A DNA stretch of 64,000 nt from Roseitalea sp. MMSF_3546 (GTDB taxonomy: Bacteria; Pseudomonadota; Alphaproteobacteria; Rhizobiales; Rhizobiaceae): contig NZ_JASHKB010000010.1 of NCBI RefSeq assembly GCF_030732865.1, positions 78,671-142,670 of the forward strand. The letters run 5' to 3'. Numbering within the stretch: the stretch's first letter is position 1; each line of letters starts with the position of its first letter. Positions 36,970-44,659 of this stretch are shown piece after piece. Made by a program: the position numbers and the translations under genes. The notes under the pieces are model-generated. The model was given only the letters and a program-made list of their open reading frames with translations. It made no database searches and was not told the origin of the DNA.

Positions 36970-37203
36970 TTACTTCTGCGAAGGTGCCTCCCGCGGCATC
37001 TCTTCGAGTAAAGCTGACGGCCTGACGCCGAGCTCGCGCGCGAGGCGCTCGAGCACGTCGATGCTGGCGGCGTACTGGCACCGCTCGATCGAGCTGATAT
37101 AGGTCCGGTCGATGTCCGCCCTGTGGGCGAGCTCCTCCTGCGACAGGCCTCGTGCTTGCCGATATGTCCTTAGATTTCTGGCCAGTATGTCGCGGATCGT
37201 CAT
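36970..37203 (-). CDS. qseC: XRE-family repressor, QseC-like
   Basis: This is a 77-residue, single-domain helix-turn-helix protein (LRTYRQARGLSQEELAHRADI, then RTYISSIERC). Its size, XRE fold and divergent position next to a DUF2285 gene match QseC, which controls the antiactivator gene qseM in ICEMlSym(R7A). An inverted repeat with perfect 9-base arms lies between the two genes. The assignment rests on gene order and fold, not on a sequence comparison I could run. Confidence 0.7.
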   Translation of the reverse strand: MTIRDILARNLRTYRQARGLSQEELAHRADIDRTYISSIERCQYAASIDVLERLARELGVRPSALLEEMPREAPSQK

Positions 37204-37220
37204 TCGCGCGAGGAACGGCC

Positions 37221-37257
37221 ATTGTAGAGTATTTAACCACGGAGTATTCTCTACAAT
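37221..37257. promoter_or_regulatory. Inverted repeat in the qseC-qseM intergenic region
   Basis: ATTGTAGAG (37221-37229) and CTCTACAAT (37249-37257) are perfect inverted arms. The segments GAGTATT next to both arms suggest two operator half-sites. A divergent XRE gene begins 18 bases to the left and the DUF2285 gene 160 bases to the right. Confidence 0.65.
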
Positions 37258-37416
37258 CGATGCAGACCTCCCGCTCGGAGAGGAGATGGCACGCGATCCG
37301 CGTCACCAGCTTTATGCTCACCCCTCGGGTCTCCGCAGTGGACGAAATTCCTTTGGAACCGTGGATCATGGTTACCAATCCGTTTATGACTCTCGGGAAG
37401 GACGGGGGACACCGAC

Positions 37417-37689
37417 ATGACCGATCTGCCGCAAGCGCCGCTCGCCGACGCGCCGCCCGCCGAGGATCGCGTCACCGTCTACGACCGCGATCACCTCAAA
37501 CTCTACATGCGCCTGCTCGACGCCCATGCGGAAGGCGCACCGCTCCCCGAGATTGCGCGCATCCTGTTCGGCATCGACGCCGAGGCTGAGCCCGAGCGCG
37601 CGCGCCGCGTCCATGACAGTCATCTGGGGCGCGCCCGCTGGATGACCGAGCACGGCTATCGCGACCTTCTCAGGCGCGGCCTGCCCTGA
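37417..37689 (+). CDS. qseM: DUF2285 protein, QseM-like antiactivator
   Basis: The 90-residue protein is a single DUF2285 domain: VYDRDHLKLYMRLLDAHAEG, then PEIARILFG and the closing HGYRDLLRRG. In ICEMlSym(R7A), QseM is a small protein of similar size encoded divergently from QseC. It blocks FseA and so keeps excision low. The FseA-like gene lies 130 bases downstream and ends with the same HTH-like DUF2285 pattern (GYRDLLRL), which is consistent with a direct interaction. The start ATG is at 37417. Confidence 0.7.
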   Translation: MTDLPQAPLADAPPAEDRVTVYDRDHLKLYMRLLDAHAEGAPLPEIARILFGIDAEAEPERARRVHDSHLGRARWMTEHGYRDLLRRGLP

Positions 37690-37818
37690 TGTAGTGCCGC
37701 GGTGATGCGCTCCGCGCATCGCCCGATGCCGCAGGGAGGTCTAGCCACGCGCAACCTGAAGCCGAAATTCAGTTCCGTCCGGCGCGCGCGAGCCGCGCCC
37801 TCGTCGGGGAGATCGGCC

Positions 37819-38542
37819 ATGCCGCGCGACTGGCGTGAGGATCGGCATTACGACCATTTCGACACGCTCGGCCTGTCGGGCCTCGCCTGGGAGTGCCTGC
37901 GGAGGAACGAGAACTACTGCGCCGCCTGGCGGCGTGCGGACGGCGACACAAGCGTCGCAGACTGGGGGCTGCGATTTCCCGGTCGATCCGGAGCTCGACG
38001 CCCCCGAAGCGCCGGTCTTCTGGAATCCCGCAGACGCGCCGGCCATCACCCAACTCATCGCGCCGCTTCCGACCGACTTTCGGACCGCTCCGCCAGCTCG
38101 GCTCGTGCGGCCCGCGCAAACGCGCAGCGAAGCTGGCCTCAAATGGGCGCGACTCGATGATGGAAGCGTGCTCGTCGGCGCCGTCGATGATCGCGACGGC
38201 AAGCCCTTCGGCATCCTCCTGCCTCTCGACGACGACTGGCCGATCCGTCTGGCCGCCGCGGACGGTCTGCGCCGCGCGTTGATCGACCGAACGGCCGACC
38301 CGCCGCTGTCCTGCCAGCGCCGTGACCGGCTCAAGCGCGCGCTCAGATGTGTCGACGCCAGACGCGCCGGGGCGAGCTATCGCGAGGTGGCCGCGGTCTA
38401 TTTCGGCGAGCGCCGCCTGAGCGCCGAACCCTGGAAGACCAGCTCGCTCAAGGCCCAGATCGTACGTCTGGCGGCCTATGGGCAGAGCATGATCGATCGC
38501 GGCTATCGCGATCTCCTGCGCCTCGCACCCCGCCGGCGGTAA
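37819..38542 (+). CDS. fseA: FseA-like excision activator, two frames joined by a +1 frameshift
   Basis: The first frame (37819-37980) starts MPRDWREDRHYDHFDTLGLS, a DUF6499-type domain with GLAWECLRRN. At FPCCC (codon CCC at 37978-37980) the homologous sequence continues in the +1 frame from GTC at 37982: VDPELDAPEAPVFWNP and on to a DUF2285 domain ending GYRDLLRL. Skipping the G at 37981 gives a continuous 240-residue protein. In ICEMlSym(R7A), FseA is made by programmed +1 frameshifting between two such reading frames, so this is probably regulation, not decay. FseA activates rdfS. A tRNA-Pro slip from CCC to CCG is plausible. Confidence 0.75.
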
Positions 38543-38560
38543 GTCTCCCGGATTCCTCTC

Positions 38561-38590
38561 TTGCAACTACATAGGAGTCCTATTTATACT
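38561..38590 (+). promoter_or_regulatory. MarR-type operator between -35 and -10
   Basis: TTGCAA (38561-38566) and TATACT (38585-38590) are 18 bases apart. Between them lies the perfect palindrome ATAGGAGTCCTAT (38571-38583). A repressor bound here would block RNA polymerase; the MarR gene starts 21 bases downstream. Confidence 0.7.
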
Positions 38591-38611
38591 CGCTCCGAAA
38601 GGCGGAGCACC

Positions 38612-39280
38612 ATGACGTCGCAAACACACATCGCGACCGGGCTGGCCAAGATCGGGCTGTTCCTGCGGGCCGAGAGCTGGCGGCAGGCCGACGCCGCCGC
38701 CCTGTCGCCGACCCAAGCGCAGATCCTCGCGCATCTGACCCGGCGCGGCCCGGCGCGCATCACCGCCCTCGCCGAAGCGCTCGGCGTCACCCAGCCGACG
38801 GCCAGCGACGCGGCCGGCGCGCTCATCCGAAAGGGCCATGTCGCCAGACATCCCGATCCGGATGATGCGCGGGCGTCGCTGCTCCATCCCACCGCGAGCG
38901 GTCGGCGCGCCGCCGCCGAGACGGCGGTCTGGCCCGACGCGCTGCTCGGCGCCATCGACACGCTGGACCCGGGCGAGCGGGCGGTGTTCCTCAAGGCCCT
39001 CGTCAAGATGATCCGCGAGCTGCAGGTCCGGGGCGCGATCCCCGTTCAGCGGATGTGCGCGACCTGTCGCTTCTTCCGGCCCAACGCCCATGACGATCCG
39101 GCCGCACCCCATCATTGTGCCTTCGTGGACGCCGCTTTCGGAGACGCGAGCCTGCGCCTCGATTGCGGCGAGCATGAACCGGCCGACGCATCCGAGACCG
39201 ACGCCGTGTGGCGAACGTTTATCGGCGCGCCGGTCGGACTAGCGGACACCCCGCCCCCGGCAACGGGCGAGGCGTCCTGA
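38612..39280 (+). CDS. MarR-type regulator with Cys-rich C-terminal domain
   Basis: The 222-residue protein has a MarR winged helix in its first 150 residues (ARITALAEALGVTQPTASDA, with a wing RHPDPDDARAS). A C-terminal extension carries CATCRFF, then HHCAF and LRLDCGEH. The four cysteines and nearby histidines look like a metal or thiol-redox site, which ordinary MarR proteins lack. The gene is first in an operon with two thiol proteins, so it probably senses oxidants, electrophiles or a metal and releases the palindrome at 38571-38583. Confidence 0.85.
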   Translation: MTSQTHIATGLAKIGLFLRAESWRQADAAALSPTQAQILAHLTRRGPARITALAEALGVTQPTASDAAGALIRKGHVARHPDPDDARASLLHPTASGRRAAAETAVWPDALLGAIDTLDPGERAVFLKALVKMIRELQVRGAIPVQRMCATCRFFRPNAHDDPAAPHHCAFVDAAFGDASLRLDCGEHEPADASETDAVWRTFIGAPVGLADTPPPATGEAS

Positions 39281-39323
39281 TGTCTGAGCCCGCCTCACAT
39301 GAAAGACAGGAGACACTTATACC

Positions 39324-39560
39324 ATGACACAGAAGGCCATCTTCTACCACGCCGGCTGCCCGGTCTGCGTCGCCGCCGAGAACAAGATCACCGAGATCCT
39401 CGACCGCAGACGCGTCGATCTGGAAATCGTCCATCTCGGCGATGCCCCGGACCGGATCGATGAGGCCGAAGCCGCCGGCGTCAAATCCGTGCCCGCCCTC
39501 GTCGTCGATGGCGCGGCGCTACACATCAATCACGGCGCCGACCTCTCGGCGCTGCGCTGA
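39324..39560 (+). CDS. Small thioredoxin-like protein
   Basis: The 78-residue thioredoxin-fold protein has the active site GCPVC (residues 11-15) after an IFYHA strand, and a cis-Pro loop in VKSVPALVVDG. It is shorter than thioredoxin (about 105) and resembles glutaredoxin-like or thioredoxin_3 proteins. It is probably cytoplasmic because no signal peptide is present. It is the second gene of the cargo operon and may reduce the redoxin or the Cys-rich MarR protein. Confidence 0.85.
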   Translation: MTQKAIFYHAGCPVCVAAENKITEILDRRRVDLEIVHLGDAPDRIDEAEAAGVKSVPALVVDGAALHINHGADLSALR

Positions 39561-39570
39561 CGGGCCGGGT

Positions 39571-40140
39571 ATGGTTCCGAAGCCCGCCCCGGCGCTTTAC
39601 GCGGCTCGGTGGCTCAACGCCGCCGAGCCGCTCAGCCTCGACCGGCTGCGCGGCCGCGTCGTACTCATCGAGGCCTTCCAGATGCTGTGCCCGGGCTGCG
39701 TCAGCCACGGCCTTCCGCAGGCCCAGCGCGTGCGCGAGACCTTTCGGGAGGCAGACGTCGCGGTGATCGGCCTGCACAGCGTCTTCGAACATCACGACGC
39801 CCAGACCCCGGTCGCGCTCGCAGCCTTCCTGCACGAATACCGCATCAGCTTTCCCGTCGCGGTCGATGAACCGGGCGAGGATCGCGGCCTGCCGCGCACC
39901 ATGGCCGCCTATGGAATGCAGGGCACGCCGACCCTCGTGCTGATCGACCGGCAGGGGCGCCGCCGCGCGCAGCATTTCGGTCACATTCCCGATCTGCGAC
40001 TCGGCGCCGAGATCATGGCGCTGATCGCCGAGCGCGAAGACAGAAGCATGGCGCCGGAACCCGCTGCCGATGCCGCCGCTCCGGCCTGTGACGAGGCCGG
40101 TTGCATCGCTCCAGAACCGCAAGGAGACCGCCCCGCATGA
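39571..40140 (+). CDS. Redoxin/TlpA-like protein
   Basis: The 189-residue peroxiredoxin-like protein has the redox motif MLCPGCV (about residues 37-43) in a thioredoxin fold. A GMQGTPTLVLID cis-Pro loop follows, then a C-terminal tail with two further cysteines (APACDEAGC). No signal peptide is seen. The start ATG at 39571 is 10 bases after the thioredoxin-like gene stop, and the stop overlaps the amidotransferase start (ATGA). Likely a cytoplasmic thiol reductase or peroxidase. The exact electron donor is unknown. Confidence 0.83.
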   Translation: MVPKPAPALYAARWLNAAEPLSLDRLRGRVVLIEAFQMLCPGCVSHGLPQAQRVRETFREADVAVIGLHSVFEHHDAQTPVALAAFLHEYRISFPVAVDEPGEDRGLPRTMAAYGMQGTPTLVLIDRQGRRRAQHFGHIPDLRLGAEIMALIAEREDRSMAPEPAADAAAPACDEAGCIAPEPQGDRPA

Positions 40141-40838
40141 AGTCCGCAATCGCCATCCGTCATGTTGGTTTCGAGGACCTCGGCGCCTTTGCGCCCGCGC
40201 TCCGCTCGGCTGGTTATCAGGTCCATTATTGGGACATCGGCGAGCAGGAGCTCTGGACGGTGGACCCGGTGAAAACCGACCTTCTGATCGTGCTCGGCGG
40301 CCCGATCGGCGCCTATGATAACGAGGCCTATCCCTTCCTCGCCGAGGAGATCGCCATCCTCGAACAGCGCCTCGCCGCCAACCGGCCGACGCTCGGCATC
40401 TGTCTCGGTGCCCAGCTGATCGCCCGGGCGGCGGGCGCGCGGGTCTACCCCGGCCGCGCGAAGGAGATCGGTTTTGCGCCCATCAGACTGACGCAGGCCG
40501 GACAGTCCTCCTGTCTCACGCCCTTCGCGGACGAACCGATGACGCTGCACTGGCATGGCGACACGTTCGACCTGCCGGCCGGCGCCGAACGGCTCGCCTC
40601 CACCGATCTGTGCGAGAACCAGGCCTTCACGATGGGGCCGAACATTGTCGGCTTCCAGTTCCACCCGGAAGCCTCCGCGAAGGGCTTTGAGAAATGGCTC
40701 GTCGGCCACGCGGCCGAACTCGCCGCCGCGCGGATCGACGTGCCGCGCCTGCGCGCGGACGCACAGAGATACGGCGCGGAGCTCGAACGCAAGGCGCAGG
40801 CGGTACTCTCCAACTGGCTCGGCGGGCTCCAGGTCTGA
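40137..40838 (+). CDS. Class I glutamine amidotransferase
   Basis: The 233-residue protein is a GuaA-type glutamine amidotransferase domain. The nucleophile is in GICLGAQ (Cys101) and the His-Glu pair is in FQFHPEAS (about residues 177-184). It transfers ammonia from glutamine to an unknown acceptor. Stand-alone proteins of this type are often misnamed GMP synthase. It is co-translated with the redoxin gene. Its place beside two pyridoxal-phosphate genes could mean it works with the PLP pool or in detoxification, but nothing in the sequence fixes the acceptor. Confidence 0.85.
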   Translation: MKSAIAIRHVGFEDLGAFAPALRSAGYQVHYWDIGEQELWTVDPVKTDLLIVLGGPIGAYDNEAYPFLAEEIAILEQRLAANRPTLGICLGAQLIARAAGARVYPGRAKEIGFAPIRLTQAGQSSCLTPFADEPMTLHWHGDTFDLPAGAERLASTDLCENQAFTMGPNIVGFQFHPEASAKGFEKWLVGHAAELAAARIDVPRLRADAQRYGAELERKAQAVLSNWLGGLQV

Positions 40839-40842
40839 CCCA

Positions 40843-41619
40843 ATGGGCGCGACACCGGTCAGTCATGGCGGCTTCCCCGCAGCGCGCAGCGCCGAGGACA
40901 TCGCGCGCAATCTCGCCGCCGTGCGGGCGCGCATTGCGGCTGCCTGCGCGCGTGCCGGGCGCGACCCGGCGGAGGTTCGGCTGCTGCCGGTCTCCAAGAC
41001 TGTCGAAGAAGCCCGCATCCGCATGGCGCATGCGGCGGGGCTCTCCGAGTTCGGCGAGAACAAGGTGCAGGAGGCGCGCGAAAAGGCCGAGGCGATGGCC
41101 GATCTTCCCATCGCCTGGTCGGTGATCGGCCATCTGCAAACCAACAAGGCGAAGTACGTCGCCCGCTTCGCCGCCGAGTTCCAGGCGCTCGACAGCCTGA
41201 GAGTGGCCGAAGCGCTTGACCGCCGCCTTGAGATCGAGGGCCGCGCGCTCGACGTTTTCGTGCAGATCAACAGCTCGGGCGAGGCCTCCAAATACGGCCT
41301 CGCGCCTGAGAACGCGCCCGCCTTCCTGCGCGAACTCCCCGCCTTCACCGCACTGAAAGTGCGCGGACTGATGACGCTCGCTGTGTTCTCCGCAGACGCG
41401 GCGCGCGTGCGCGCCTGCTTCCGGCTGATGCGCGATCTGCGCGAGCGGCTGCGCAATGAGGCGCCGGATGGCGTCACGCTCGATGACCTCTCCATGGGCA
41501 TGTCGGGCGATTACGAGATCGCCATCGAGGAAGGCGCGACCGTCGTGCGGGTTGGCCAGGCGATCTTCGGCGCCCGTCCGCTGCCCGACAGCCATTACTG
41601 GCCGGGCGGCGCGCCATGA
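40843..41619 (+). CDS. YggS/PLPBP-type pyridoxal-phosphate homeostasis protein
   Basis: The 258-residue protein belongs to the YggS (PLP-binding protein) family, a TIM barrel without known catalysis that balances free pyridoxal phosphate. Family signatures are VSKTVEEARI (the PLP Lys), FGENKVQEAREK, IGHLQTNKAK, and the phosphate-site LSMGMSGDYEIAIEEGAT. The host will have its own copy, so this is a second, mobile copy. It overlaps pdxY by 4 bases (ATGA). Confidence 0.9.
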   Translation: MGATPVSHGGFPAARSAEDIARNLAAVRARIAAACARAGRDPAEVRLLPVSKTVEEARIRMAHAAGLSEFGENKVQEAREKAEAMADLPIAWSVIGHLQTNKAKYVARFAAEFQALDSLRVAEALDRRLEIEGRALDVFVQINSSGEASKYGLAPENAPAFLRELPAFTALKVRGLMTLAVFSADAARVRACFRLMRDLRERLRNEAPDGVTLDDLSMGMSGDYEIAIEEGATVVRVGQAIFGARPLPDSHYWPGGAP

Positions 41620-42485
41620 GCGGAGCCGCGATCGTTTCGATCCAGTCGCAGCTCGTCTACGGCTGCGCGGGCAACAATGCCGCCGTGCCGCTGCTGCAGC
41701 GACTCGGCGCGACGGTGCACGCTGTCCCGACCACGCTCCTGTCGAACACGCCGCATTATCCCACCATCGCCGGCGGGCCGCTCGATCCCCTTCTCGTCGA
41801 GGCGCTTCTGGACCGGCTGCTCGACCGCGTTCCGCCCACCGCGATCGAAGCCATCCTCGCGGGCTACATCGCGAGCCCCGGCGCCGCTGCGGCCGCCGCG
41901 CGGTTCATCGACCGCGTCAGGACCGCCCATGCAGGCGTCCTCGTCCTGTGCGATCCGGTCATGGGCGATGCCGACACCGGCCTCTATGTCGACGAAGCGG
42001 TCGCAGCCGCGATCGCTGCGGATCTCGTGCCGCGCGCGGACATCCTGACGCCGAACCTGTTCGAGGCGCGGCGCCTGACCGGCCTGGCCGACGGGAAGCC
42101 GGACGCGGTTCTCGAACGCCTCCTGACATGCCGCGCCCGCATCGCCGCGATCACCGGGATCGATTCCATCGATGGATTCGTCACGACGCTCGTCGGCAAC
42201 GGCAAGGGGCGCTGGCGGGTGCGCACGCCGAAGCTCGCCCTGCGCCCGACCGGCACCGGTGATGTCTTCTCCGCGGCGTTCCTGCACGCTTTGCTGCACG
42301 GCGCCGACACGCCCGCCGCGCTCGAACGCGGCGTCGAGACCGTGTTCGGCCTGATGGAAACCGCGCACAGGACCGGCGCCCGGGAGCTCGATCCGGGAGG
42401 GATCGCGCCGCGTCCGGCAAACGCACCGGTGCGCTTCGCGGCTGCGCCTGCCAGCGAGGACAGCGATCGCGGTTCCTCCCTCTGA
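41616..42485 (+). CDS. pdxY: Pyridoxal kinase (PdxY-like)
   Basis: The 289-residue ribokinase-fold enzyme phosphorylates pyridoxal to PLP using ATP. Motifs are IQSQLVYGCAGNNAA at the N-terminus, CDPVMGD near residue 111, LTPNLFEA, and the anion-hole site TGTGDVFSAAFL (about 208-219), with Asp as the base. It is intact. It is the last gene of the MarR cargo operon and works in salvage of vitamin B6. Together with YggS it would refill PLP when it is lost, for example by an electrophile or a PLP-targeting antibiotic. Confidence 0.88.
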   Translation: MSGAAIVSIQSQLVYGCAGNNAAVPLLQRLGATVHAVPTTLLSNTPHYPTIAGGPLDPLLVEALLDRLLDRVPPTAIEAILAGYIASPGAAAAAARFIDRVRTAHAGVLVLCDPVMGDADTGLYVDEAVAAAIAADLVPRADILTPNLFEARRLTGLADGKPDAVLERLLTCRARIAAITGIDSIDGFVTTLVGNGKGRWRVRTPKLALRPTGTGDVFSAAFLHALLHGADTPAALERGVETVFGLMETAHRTGARELDPGGIAPRPANAPVRFAAAPASEDSDRGSSL

Positions 42486-42502
42486 GCCCCGCCGCGCGGG
42501 GG

Positions 42503-42530
42503 TGACGATTTCGCCGCGCGCAATTCGTCA
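42503..42530 (+). promoter_or_regulatory. Inverted repeat upstream of rdfS
   Basis: TGACGA (42503-42508) and TCGTCA (42525-42530) are perfect arms around 16 bases; TT and AA extend them after one mismatch. It lies 88 bases before the rdfS start and is a candidate FseA site. Confidence 0.4.
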
Positions 42531-42617
42531 TCCCTCCCGGCCTCCCTCATCCGCTTGTCTGACCTCCGACAGCCGGCCGCCTTCCGCGGCGCGGCGCAAG
42601 CACCGGAGGCGCTACCC

Positions 42618-42902
42618 ATGCCCGATCCCAATGCCGGCCTACCGCCGCGCTATCTGAGAACCCCCGAAGCCGCCCGCTTCCTCGGCCTGTCCGGCCGGAC
42701 GCTGGAGAAGCACCGCACCTACGGCACCGGCCCGCGCTATTCCAAGATCGGCGGACGCGTCGTCTACGCCATCGAGGATCTGCAGGCCTGGGTCGGCCGC
42801 GGCGAGAAGACCTCGACCTCGGACGACACCGGCGACACCGTGCTGCCCGCCAAGCGCCATGCGGCGATCTCGCCGGCCTATGCCGACAAGAGCCGGTCAT
42901 GA
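42618..42902 (+). CDS. rdfS: RdfS-like excisionase (HTH_17)
   Basis: The 94-residue protein has a MerR/AlpA-like winged helix near the N-terminus: YLRTPEAARFLGLSGRTLEK, then GPRYSKIGGRVVYAIEDLQAW. This is the pattern of recombination directionality factors in these ICEs. As the first gene of the rdfS-DUF2840-traF block, it matches the rdfS-traF arrangement of ICEMlSym(R7A). There RdfS drives excision by a tyrosine integrase. Here the integrase is a serine recombinase, so whether RdfS acts as excisionase or only as regulator is open. It overlaps the next gene by 4 bases. Confidence 0.8.
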   Translation: MPDPNAGLPPRYLRTPEAARFLGLSGRTLEKHRTYGTGPRYSKIGGRVVYAIEDLQAWVGRGEKTSTSDDTGDTVLPAKRHAAISPAYADKSRS

Positions 42903-43363
42903 GCGCGCGCACGACTGTCGATCTCCTGTGGATCGAGGGCCGGATCGAACGCTGGATCCGCTTCGGCCGGATCGTCCAGGAGACCATTCGAAGCCGCTCC
43001 GAAAGCACCGTCGGCTTCGAGCCGGGCAGTGTCTTTGCGTTCGTTCGCTGGTCATCGAATGACTACGGCACCGTCGAAAGCCGGATCGACATCCTGCGCG
43101 TCGTCCACCCCGGCGAGCGCTGTTCGACGGTCCCGCATGTCACCCCCGGCGGCGAGATGCTGCTGCGGATCTCCGGCTGGCCGAAGGTCGAAGCGGCGCT
43201 GCTTGCCATCGATCAGGTCGAGGCGCTCGGGCTCGCGCCGGAGGATGTCTGTCCCGACCATTGGCGGCACGTCCACAACCGCCTGACCACCGGTCTTAGC
43301 CCCCGCGCCTACACCGACCTGCGGCACGAAGCCTGGCTCAAGCGGCGCGCGGTGACGGCATGA
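42899..43363 (+). CDS. DUF2840 protein
   Basis: The 154-residue protein belongs to DUF2840, a family almost confined to conjugative elements of Alphaproteobacteria. It shows TTVDLLWIEGRIERWIRFG, VFAFVRWSSNDYGTVESRI and DILRVVHPGE. It is intact and of normal size. It overlaps rdfS and traF by 4 bases each, so the three are translationally coupled. Its role is unknown; co-expression with RdfS and TraF suggests a job at the start of transfer. Confidence 0.88.
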   Translation: MSARTTVDLLWIEGRIERWIRFGRIVQETIRSRSESTVGFEPGSVFAFVRWSSNDYGTVESRIDILRVVHPGERCSTVPHVTPGGEMLLRISGWPKVEAALLAIDQVEALGLAPEDVCPDHWRHVHNRLTTGLSPRAYTDLRHEAWLKRRAVTA

Positions 43364-43872
43364 TCCGCGCACGAAAGACCCTGCTCGCAATGGGCGCTGC
43401 GCTCGCGTTGATCGGCGCGTCCGCCGTCGTGCGGAGCGACCCTGTCCTCGTCTGGAACGCGTCGACCAGCGTGCCGGTCGGCTTCTACGCGATCACCCCG
43501 ATCGCGCGTCCGGACATCGGCGATCTCGTCGCCGTGCGTCCGCCCGAACCGCTTGGCCGTTGGCTGGTCGAGAACGGCTATCTCGGCCCGAACGCGCCGA
43601 TTCTGAAGCGCGTCGCCGCGCTGCCGGGAAGCGAGGTCTGCCGCGAGGGCACGACGATCATCATCGATGGCCAAGCCGTCGCCGAGGCGCAACTGCGCGA
43701 TCGGCTTAACCGCCCGCTGCCAGGATGGCGGGGCTGCCGGAAGCTCCGCGATGGCGAGGTCTTCCTGCTCAATGTCGACCATCCGGCGAGCCTCGACGGG
43801 CGGTATTTCGGGCCGCTTGACGCCGACACCATCATCGGTCGGGCGACGCTGATCTGGACGCGGGAGGGCTGA
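43360..43872 (+). CDS. traF: TraF-type S26 signal peptidase
   Basis: The 170-residue protein is a TraF-like member of the S26 signal peptidase family. One N-terminal membrane helix is followed by the catalytic Ser in NASTSVPVGFY (about residue 36) and the Lys in ILKRVAALPGS (about residue 84). In RP4, TraF processes and cyclises the TrbC pilin; a TrbC gene is present at 53.7 kb. It acts in the periplasm facing the inner membrane. Its start overlaps the DUF2840 stop. Confidence 0.9.
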   Translation: MIRARKTLLAMGAALALIGASAVVRSDPVLVWNASTSVPVGFYAITPIARPDIGDLVAVRPPEPLGRWLVENGYLGPNAPILKRVAALPGSEVCREGTTIIIDGQAVAEAQLRDRLNRPLPGWRGCRKLRDGEVFLLNVDHPASLDGRYFGPLDADTIIGRATLIWTREG

Positions 43873-43875
43873 GCG

Positions 43876-44637
43876 ATGCGCACCCTGCCGCCTTCCGGCC
43901 GTCGCCTTATTGTCGCCCCCGCTACCCGCCTCGCGGTCGCGGCGCTGCTGCTCGCCGCCGCGCCGACCGCGCTCGCAGAGCCATCCGACCGCACACCGGC
44001 TGACCAGCGAGCCACCGTCCGAGCAACTGCCCTCGACGGTTTCATCGCCGAAGCCTCGACGCGGTTCGGCATATCCGAGCGCTGGATCCGGGCCGTGATG
44101 CAGGCCGAAAGTGCGGGCGATCCGCGCGCGGTCAGCCGAGCCGGGGCAATGGGTCTGATGCAGATCATGCCGGCGACCTGGGCCGAGCTGCGCACGCGCC
44201 ATGGCCTTGGCGCGAACGTGTTCGACCCGCGCGACAACATCCTCGCTGGCACAGCATACCTGCGCGAGATGTATGACCGCTTCGGCTCGCCGGGCTTCCT
44301 CGCGGCCTACAATGCGGGACCGGCCCGATACGCCGAGCACCTCGCGACCGGACGTCCGCTGCCGCGCGAGACAAGGGCCTATATGGCGGCGCTCACGCCG
44401 CTGATCAGCGGCTCATCCGCAGCGCCGCTGCAGGTAGAAGCGCCGGTGCTGACCGCAGACTGGCGCGCCGCAGCGCTGTTCGTTGCGCGGCTCGACCCGC
44501 GCTCGGGCGGCAATGCGGGTGCCGAAGGGGCAGCCGCGGAACCAACGCCACGTCGCGCCCGGAATGCCGACGCGCCGCCTTCAATTGCCAACCCGAACGG
44601 CCTGTTCGTGCGCTCAGGCGCGGGGGAATCGCGATGA
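43876..44637 (+). CDS. Lytic transglycosylase (VirB1-like)
   Basis: The 253-residue SLT-type lytic transglycosylase has a signal peptide ending TALA. The catalytic Glu is in VMQAESAGDP (about residue 76), followed by GAMGLMQIMP and FLAAYNAGP. It would cut peptidoglycan locally so that the mating channel can cross the wall. It starts 3 bases after traF. An IS110-family element sits between this gene and the relaxase, so the expression link to the genes downstream may be broken. Confidence 0.9.
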   Translation: MRTLPPSGRRLIVAPATRLAVAALLLAAAPTALAEPSDRTPADQRATVRATALDGFIAEASTRFGISERWIRAVMQAESAGDPRAVSRAGAMGLMQIMPATWAELRTRHGLGANVFDPRDNILAGTAYLREMYDRFGSPGFLAAYNAGPARYAEHLATGRPLPRETRAYMAALTPLISGSSAAPLQVEAPVLTADWRAAALFVARLDPRSGGNAGAEGAAAEPTPRRARNADAPPSIANPNGLFVRSGAGESR

Positions 44638-44659
44638 AGGGCCTGTTCGCAGTTCGGCG

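Noticed and set aside
37819..38542. FseA-like gene as a decayed pseudogene
   Set aside because: Both halves are otherwise intact, and the break sits at a CCC-G slip site in a gene known to use +1 frameshifting in a related ICE.
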